From DATEPR01 sp036503065 (lineage in GTDB: Bacteria; Actinomycetota; Actinomycetes; Mycobacteriales; Pseudonocardiaceae), in assembly GCA_036503065.1 (NCBI GenBank), contig DASXXM010000647.1, positions 1-16,550 on the forward strand: 16,550 nt of DNA, read 5' to 3'. The position numbers were made by a program, and so were the translations under genes. Under the pieces are notes generated by a model. That model saw only the letters and a list, made by a program, of their open reading frames with translations, ran no database searches and was not told the origin of the DNA. Positions 13,296 through 16,550 of the stretch are shown piece after piece. Numbering within the stretch: the first letter of the stretch is position 1; each line of letters begins with the position of its first letter.

Positions 13296-14729
13296 TTGGC
13301 TACTTCACCGGTGCAGGCATTCGCGGAGATCAGCGCGTCGCAGCAACAGGAATCGCCCATCGTGTCCATGCGGCGCGCGGTCGTGCTCGGCGCGAGCATG
13401 GCGGGCCTGATGGCCGCACGGGTGCTCAGCGACCACGCCGAGCAGGTCATCATCATCGAGCGCGACGACTCCGACACGGACGCCGGCGCGCGGCCGGGCG
13501 TCCCGCAGGGCACCCAGGTGCACGCGCTGTTGCCGGCAGGCGCGGTCCAACTGGAGCGCTGGTTTCCCGGCTTCAACGCGGCGGCATTCGAGGCAGGGGC
13601 CGTCATGCCGCCCGCGGACGGCTCGCGTGCCCAGTTCTTCATGAACGGTGACCTGCGCGTGGCGGCGCCGTTCATGGCGGACTGGCCGGTACTGGTCAGC
13701 ACTCGCCCGTTCCTCGAAGCGCTGGTCCGGCAACGGACCCTGGCCATCGACAACATCACACTGGTCACCGGCCGCGCCGACGGCCTCGTCTTCGACGGCG
13801 ACCGCGTGACCGGTGCCCGCTACGTGCCGGACGGCTCGCCGGACGTCGTGACCGAGCAGGCCGACCTCGTCGTCGACGCGACCGGCCGGTCCAGCCGGCT
13901 CGGTGACTGGCTGGAGGAGAACGGCTGGCAGCGGCCGCCGATGCGGCGCATGCCGATCAAACTGAACTACGCGACCGCGATGTTCGACTACGACGACCAG
14001 GTCAGCGACGTGTGGTCGGCCATCTCCCAGTCCAGCGCCGACCCCGACACCGGCAGGCCCGCCCGGATCGGCGGATTCCTCAAGGTCGAGGGCAACCGCT
14101 GGATCATGCTGATCTCCGGCTACGGCGACGACCGCCCGAGCAAGGACACCCAGGACTACATCACGCGGTGCCGCAAGGACTTCCCCGAGGTGTTCGGCGA
14201 CATCGCCGAGCGCGCCACGATGGTCCGCGACGTCATCACCTACCATCAAGCCGACAGCCGACGCCGCGACTTCCACGAGCTGGAGCGGTTTCCCGCCGGG
14301 CTGATCGCTGCGGGCGACGCGGTCGCGTCGTTCAATCCGGTCTATGGGCAGGGCATGACGTCGGCGACGCTGCATGCGTCGTGCCTGTCGCAGTACCTGC
14401 GCTCGCAGCCGTCGCTGGATCAGCCCGCGATGCCGTACTTCGACCTCGTGCGGGTTGTTGTGGACGTCGCGTGGCAGATTTCTACGTTCGCTGATCTGGA
14501 GCTGCCGCACGTCGACGGCCCGTATCCCCGTGGCTACAAGCTCATCCGCTGGTTCAGCGGCCAGTTGTTCAAGGCGTCCATGACGGACTCGGTGACGAAC
14601 GAGCGGCTGGCCAGGGTCACCACGATGCTGGCGCACCCGAACTCGCTGGCCAAACTCAGCACACTGATGCGTGCCCTGTGGCTCAACCTGCGATCCGGCC
14701 TGACTTCATGGCGGTCAGGAGCGCGGTGA
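13296..14729 (+). CDS. FAD-dependent monooxygenase/epoxidase-like oxidoreductase
   Basis: A 477-residue cytoplasmic flavoprotein. The N-terminal FAD-binding Rossmann motif is VVLGASMAGLMAARVLS (Gly32, Gly37) with the ribose-binding Glu55 in IIIERD. The second FAD motif is IAAGDAVASFNPVYGQGMTSA (Gly340-Asp341). VVDATGRSSRL, between them, is the third conserved block. The FNPVYGQGM wording is typical of the group that includes polyether epoxidases such as LasC, alongside PHBH-like hydroxylases; the substrate is unknown. The TTG at 13296 is chosen because GAGGGG (13284-13289) is six bases upstream. ATG 13368 (MRRAVVLG) would give a tighter N-terminus and remains possible. Its last 47 bases overlap the 3' end of the convergent DUF397 gene. 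Confidence 0.82.
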   Translation: MATSPVQAFAEISASQQQESPIVSMRRAVVLGASMAGLMAARVLSDHAEQVIIIERDDSDTDAGARPGVPQGTQVHALLPAGAVQLERWFPGFNAAAFEAGAVMPPADGSRAQFFMNGDLRVAAPFMADWPVLVSTRPFLEALVRQRTLAIDNITLVTGRADGLVFDGDRVTGARYVPDGSPDVVTEQADLVVDATGRSSRLGDWLEENGWQRPPMRRMPIKLNYATAMFDYDDQVSDVWSAISQSSADPDTGRPARIGGFLKVEGNRWIMLISGYGDDRPSKDTQDYITRCRKDFPEVFGDIAERATMVRDVITYHQADSRRRDFHELERFPAGLIAAGDAVASFNPVYGQGMTSATLHASCLSQYLRSQPSLDQPAMPYFDLVRVVVDVAWQISTFADLELPHVDGPYPRGYKLIRWFSGQLFKASMTDSVTNERLARVTTMLAHPNSLAKLSTLMRALWLNLRSGLTSWRSGAR

Positions 14730-14859
14730 TCTCAATGTTCAGCACGGGCCCATCAGGGTTCTTGCTGTCCCGCACCGCGCCTTGCGACGCCAACTCGACA
14801 CAGTTCTGGCCTTCCGCTCCACCGGTATAAGTCGACTTCCGCCAAGTCAGATCGCTCAT
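14683..14859 (-). CDS. DUF397 small protein, partner of the XRE regulator
   Basis: This 58-residue protein starts MSDLTWRKSTYTGGAEGQNC, followed by VELA and VRDSKNPDGPVL, the full set of DUF397 signatures. The ATG is six bases after the XRE stop, and its ribosome site (GGGAGTGAGGG) overlaps that stop, so the two are surely co-transcribed and probably translationally coupled. DUF397 proteins almost always follow an XRE/DUF5753 regulator in actinomycetes and act in developmental or antibiotic control; they have also been discussed as toxin-antitoxin-like pairs. Which role applies here is open. The gene ends 47 bases inside the convergent monooxygenase gene. Confidence 0.88.
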   Translation of the reverse strand: MSDLTWRKSTYTGGAEGQNCVELASQGAVRDSKNPDGPVLNIEITALLTAMKSGRIAG

Positions 14860-14865
14860 CGGCCC

Positions 14866-15702
14866 TCACTCCCGCTCGTACCTCCTTTGCAGGGTAGCAA
14901 TGAGGTCCGCAGACCGGACAGGGTTCAGCGCTGCCTTGCCCAGCTTCGCCGCATAACGATGGTAGAAGTCGATCTTCTCCTTGTCCTCGATGTAAACGGC
15001 CGACCCCTTGCTCTCCAGGTGGACGACCGTCTCGTCGCGCGGGAAGCCGATCATGTAGGCCGGCCAATCGAACCCAACCTCGGCACTCATCGCGGCGGGC
15101 ACGACCCACAGACGCACATTCGGTCGATCGGCGACCTCCAACAGACTGCGCAACTGGCGAGCCATGATCGCGCTACCGCAAACTGGCCGACGCAGTCCGC
15201 ACTCGGCCAGGATCACGTCGAACTTGGGCGGCTTCGCCTTGCCGAGAACGCGCTGTCTCACATTCCTCGCCTCAAGCCGCGAGTCGATCAGCTCTGGCGG
15301 CACATCGTCGGCCTTCATCACCGCACGGGTGTAGTCCGGTGTCTGGAGCAGGCCCGGTATCCGAAGAGGCTCCGCATTGACCAGCGAGATGGCCTCCGCC
15401 TCAAGGTGCATGAGCGTGTCGGTTGTCGGCACCAAGGGGGAATCGAGTATCCAGCGGCCGGGCTCGTCCTGGCGTTCCACCAGGTGCAGGAGCCGGTTGC
15501 GTTCCTGGCCCCTCACCTTGTAGATCACCAGTATTGAGGCCAGGTCAGCGACTGAGATGCACTGCTGGCCACGCTCCATCCGCGACAACTTGGACTGTTG
15601 CCAGCCAAGCTGATTGCAGACGGCCTGAAGACTGAGACCACAGTCATCGCGAATGTGCCGCACCTCCGCAGCCAACCCATCCTCCCGAACTCGTCTGATC
15701 AA
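14866..15702 (-). CDS. XRE-family regulator with DUF5753 domain
   Basis: This protein of up to 278 residues has an N-terminal helix-turn-helix (about residues 20-48, LSLQAVCNQLGWQQSKLSRM) and a C-terminal DUF5753 domain (about residues 90-272) containing RIPGLLQTPDYTRAV, RQRVL, ILAECGLRRPV, LWVVPA and KEKIDFYHRYAAKL. It is a likely DNA-binding regulator of the WhiJ-like type, common in sporulating actinomycetes. The TTG at 15702 is the outermost start; a TTG at 15675 has a much better ribosome site (GGGAGG five bases upstream) but removes nine residues that resemble the usual N-terminus. It leads the two-gene unit with DUF397. A symmetric site 55 bases upstream may be its own operator. Confidence 0.85.
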   Translation of the reverse strand: MIRRVREDGLAAEVRHIRDDCGLSLQAVCNQLGWQQSKLSRMERGQQCISVADLASILVIYKVRGQERNRLLHLVERQDEPGRWILDSPLVPTTDTLMHLEAEAISLVNAEPLRIPGLLQTPDYTRAVMKADDVPPELIDSRLEARNVRQRVLGKAKPPKFDVILAECGLRRPVCGSAIMARQLRSLLEVADRPNVRLWVVPAAMSAEVGFDWPAYMIGFPRDETVVHLESKGSAVYIEDKEKIDFYHRYAAKLGKAALNPVRSADLIATLQRRYERE

Positions 15703-15756
15703 TTGTCGTCAAGACAACCAGATCCAGCCGAATCCCGCATTCACCCGATAGGCTAT

Positions 15757-15769
15757 TGCAGATACTGCA
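15757..15769. promoter_or_regulatory. Inverted repeat upstream of the XRE gene
   Basis: TGCAG-ATA-CTGCA lies in an AT-rich patch 55 bases upstream of the outer XRE start, in the 118-base gap before the DUF3558 gene. Autoregulation by the XRE protein is a reasonable inference. Confidence 0.35.
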
Positions 15770-15794
15770 TAATTCCTTCCACGACATAGCGACG

Positions 15795-15871
15795 ATTGCC
15801 TACGTAGCAATATTTCTGGCCTACCCGGTGGCGGCCGGCAGGTTCGGCTCAACCAACTTCGCGAACTGGTT
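15795..15871. repeat. Copy 1 of a tandem duplication (3' end of DUF3558 gene)
   Basis: This 77-base stretch is identical to 16474-16550, at an offset of 679 bases. It covers the last 17 codons of the lipoprotein gene and 26 bases beyond its stop, including the near-palindrome ATTGCCTACGTAGCAAT (15795-15811), which may be a weak terminator. Looser similarity begins about 20 bases further out. Confidence 0.9.
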
Positions 15872-16384
15872 CGCCAACTGGCATCCCTGGACGGGATCGG
15901 TGCCAGCACTGACCACCACATCGACCCGAGACGAGTTGGTCACTCCGATCGCGATAAGACACAAGCCGGACTGGGTGGATTGCAGTTGCCGGCCCGAGTG
16001 ACTACCAATGTTGTCCGGGTTTACTGTGGAATCGGCTGTATTGACGTCATTGATTCCCTGACTGTCCCTGATGCCAACTTCGATGCTGTACCCGATGCCA
16101 TTGTTTGCCGTTGTGTTTTGCCACGTGCAAGCGCGGGCGCCGCCTTCATTGATTGGGGTGGGGGTGCCGAGTTGATTTTGACTGGCGATGTCAGAGCTGA
16201 GCAGGTCACACGGCCGGATCGAGGACAAGGCAGGGCCGCTCGACATAGTGCCACCGGACGTGGGGCCGCCGCCTGGCTGGGTGCCGCCGGATGGGCTGCC
16301 GCTGCCGAGTGTGGAGTTGGTGCAGGCGGCCAGGCTGAGCAGGGCAGCCACGACGAACAGCAGAACGGCACTTCGACGGTTCAC
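15821..16384 (-). CDS. DUF3558 family lipoprotein
   Basis: This 187-residue exported lipoprotein has a signal peptide ending in the lipobox LAAC, with Cys21 as the lipidation site. A Ser/Gly/Pro-rich linker (about residues 22-55) would extend it from the membrane. The folded domain carries the DUF3558 pattern: IRPCDLLSSDIASQNQLG, GGARACTWQN, a central GRQLQSTQSGLCLIAIG, and the final GCQLANQFAKLVEPNLP. The function of DUF3558 is unknown; it is abundant in Pseudonocardiales and mycobacteria. The GTG at 16384 is chosen because AGGAG is four bases upstream; the frame is open to 16399. A second, identical 3' end begins upstream at 16500, so the gene is tandemly duplicated. Confidence 0.85.
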   Translation of the reverse strand: MNRRSAVLLFVVAALLSLAACTNSTLGSGSPSGGTQPGGGPTSGGTMSSGPALSSIRPCDLLSSDIASQNQLGTPTPINEGGARACTWQNTTANNGIGYSIEVGIRDSQGINDVNTADSTVNPDNIGSHSGRQLQSTQSGLCLIAIGVTNSSRVDVVVSAGTDPVQGCQLANQFAKLVEPNLPAATG

Positions 16385-16473
16385 AAGACTCCTCAACACA
16401 CGCTGTTACAGCCCTATGGTCGTGGTGGTGTTGACCGTAGCGCAGCCTGCTGGTCCTTCGATGACATGGCGAA

Positions 16474-16550
16474 ATTGCCTACGTAGCAATATTTCTGGCC
16501 TACCCGGTGGCGGCCGGCAGGTTCGGCTCAACCAACTTCGCGAACTGGTT
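16474..16550. repeat. Copy 2 of the tandem duplication (runs off window)
   Basis: Identical to 15795-15871 up to the edge of the window. Confidence 0.9.
16500..16550 (-). CDS. Second DUF3558 lipoprotein gene, C-terminal fragment
   Basis: The last 16 codons and the stop are present (NQFAKLVEPNLPAATG). They are identical in protein and DNA to the end of the neighbouring lipoprotein gene. The remainder lies beyond the window, so whether the whole gene is duplicated cannot be seen. It lies 115 bases upstream of the first copy's start, in the same orientation. Confidence 0.75.
   Translation of the reverse strand, partial: NQFAKLVEPNLPAATG

Noticed and set aside
13305..14636. 443-codon minus-strand frame opposite the FAD monooxygenase
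   Set aside because: Both FAD motifs are on the plus strand; the opposite frame is composition-driven.

Overview
The window is chromosomal DNA from a high-GC actinomycete. GC-rich third codon positions, many GTG and TTG starts, and family content point this way: a mycothiol-dependent nitroreductase homologue, a helix-turn-helix/DUF5753 regulator paired with DUF397, DUF5709, and a DUF3558 lipoprotein. I lean towards Pseudonocardiales, but that is inference. No rRNA, tRNA, transposase, phage gene or CRISPR array was found.

Layout. 1-128 is the start of a leftward ABC exporter. 497-1705 is a secreted S53 (sedolisin) peptidase. 1791-4210 is a mosaic. A 5' fragment of an acetyltransferase gene (1882-1992) is followed by an array of 14-bp palindromic repeats (2161-2740) and a leftward secreted GH99 glycosidase (2743-3819). 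The intact acetyltransferase follows (4104-5057), and its first 107 coding bases match the fragment with one mismatch. 5162-7323 holds two rightward genes for secreted proteins, a NucA/NucB-type nuclease and a protein of ~50-residue repeats. Both are interrupted by apparent single-base losses, three in total. A second, smaller locus of the 14-bp repeat lies at 7497-7575, just past the 3' end of a leftward secreted propeller-like protein gene (7626-8666).

8837-14729 is ordinary and compact: luciferase-like oxidoreductase, DUF5709, glycosyltransferase, two-domain CHRD protein, DsbA-like mycothiol nitroreductase homologue, and FAD-dependent monooxygenase. 14683-15702 is a leftward XRE/DUF5753 plus DUF397 pair. 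15821 to the end carries one complete DUF3558 lipoprotein gene and the start of a tandem second copy.

How the genes relate. There is no single pathway. The left half is rich in exported proteins (peptidase, glycosidase, nuclease, repeat proteins, CHRD) with signs of rearrangement and decay. The right half is redox and regulatory. The most unusual element is the 14-bp palindromic repeat family, which appears twice, each time between convergent genes and 50-65 bp past the stop of a leftward exported-protein gene.
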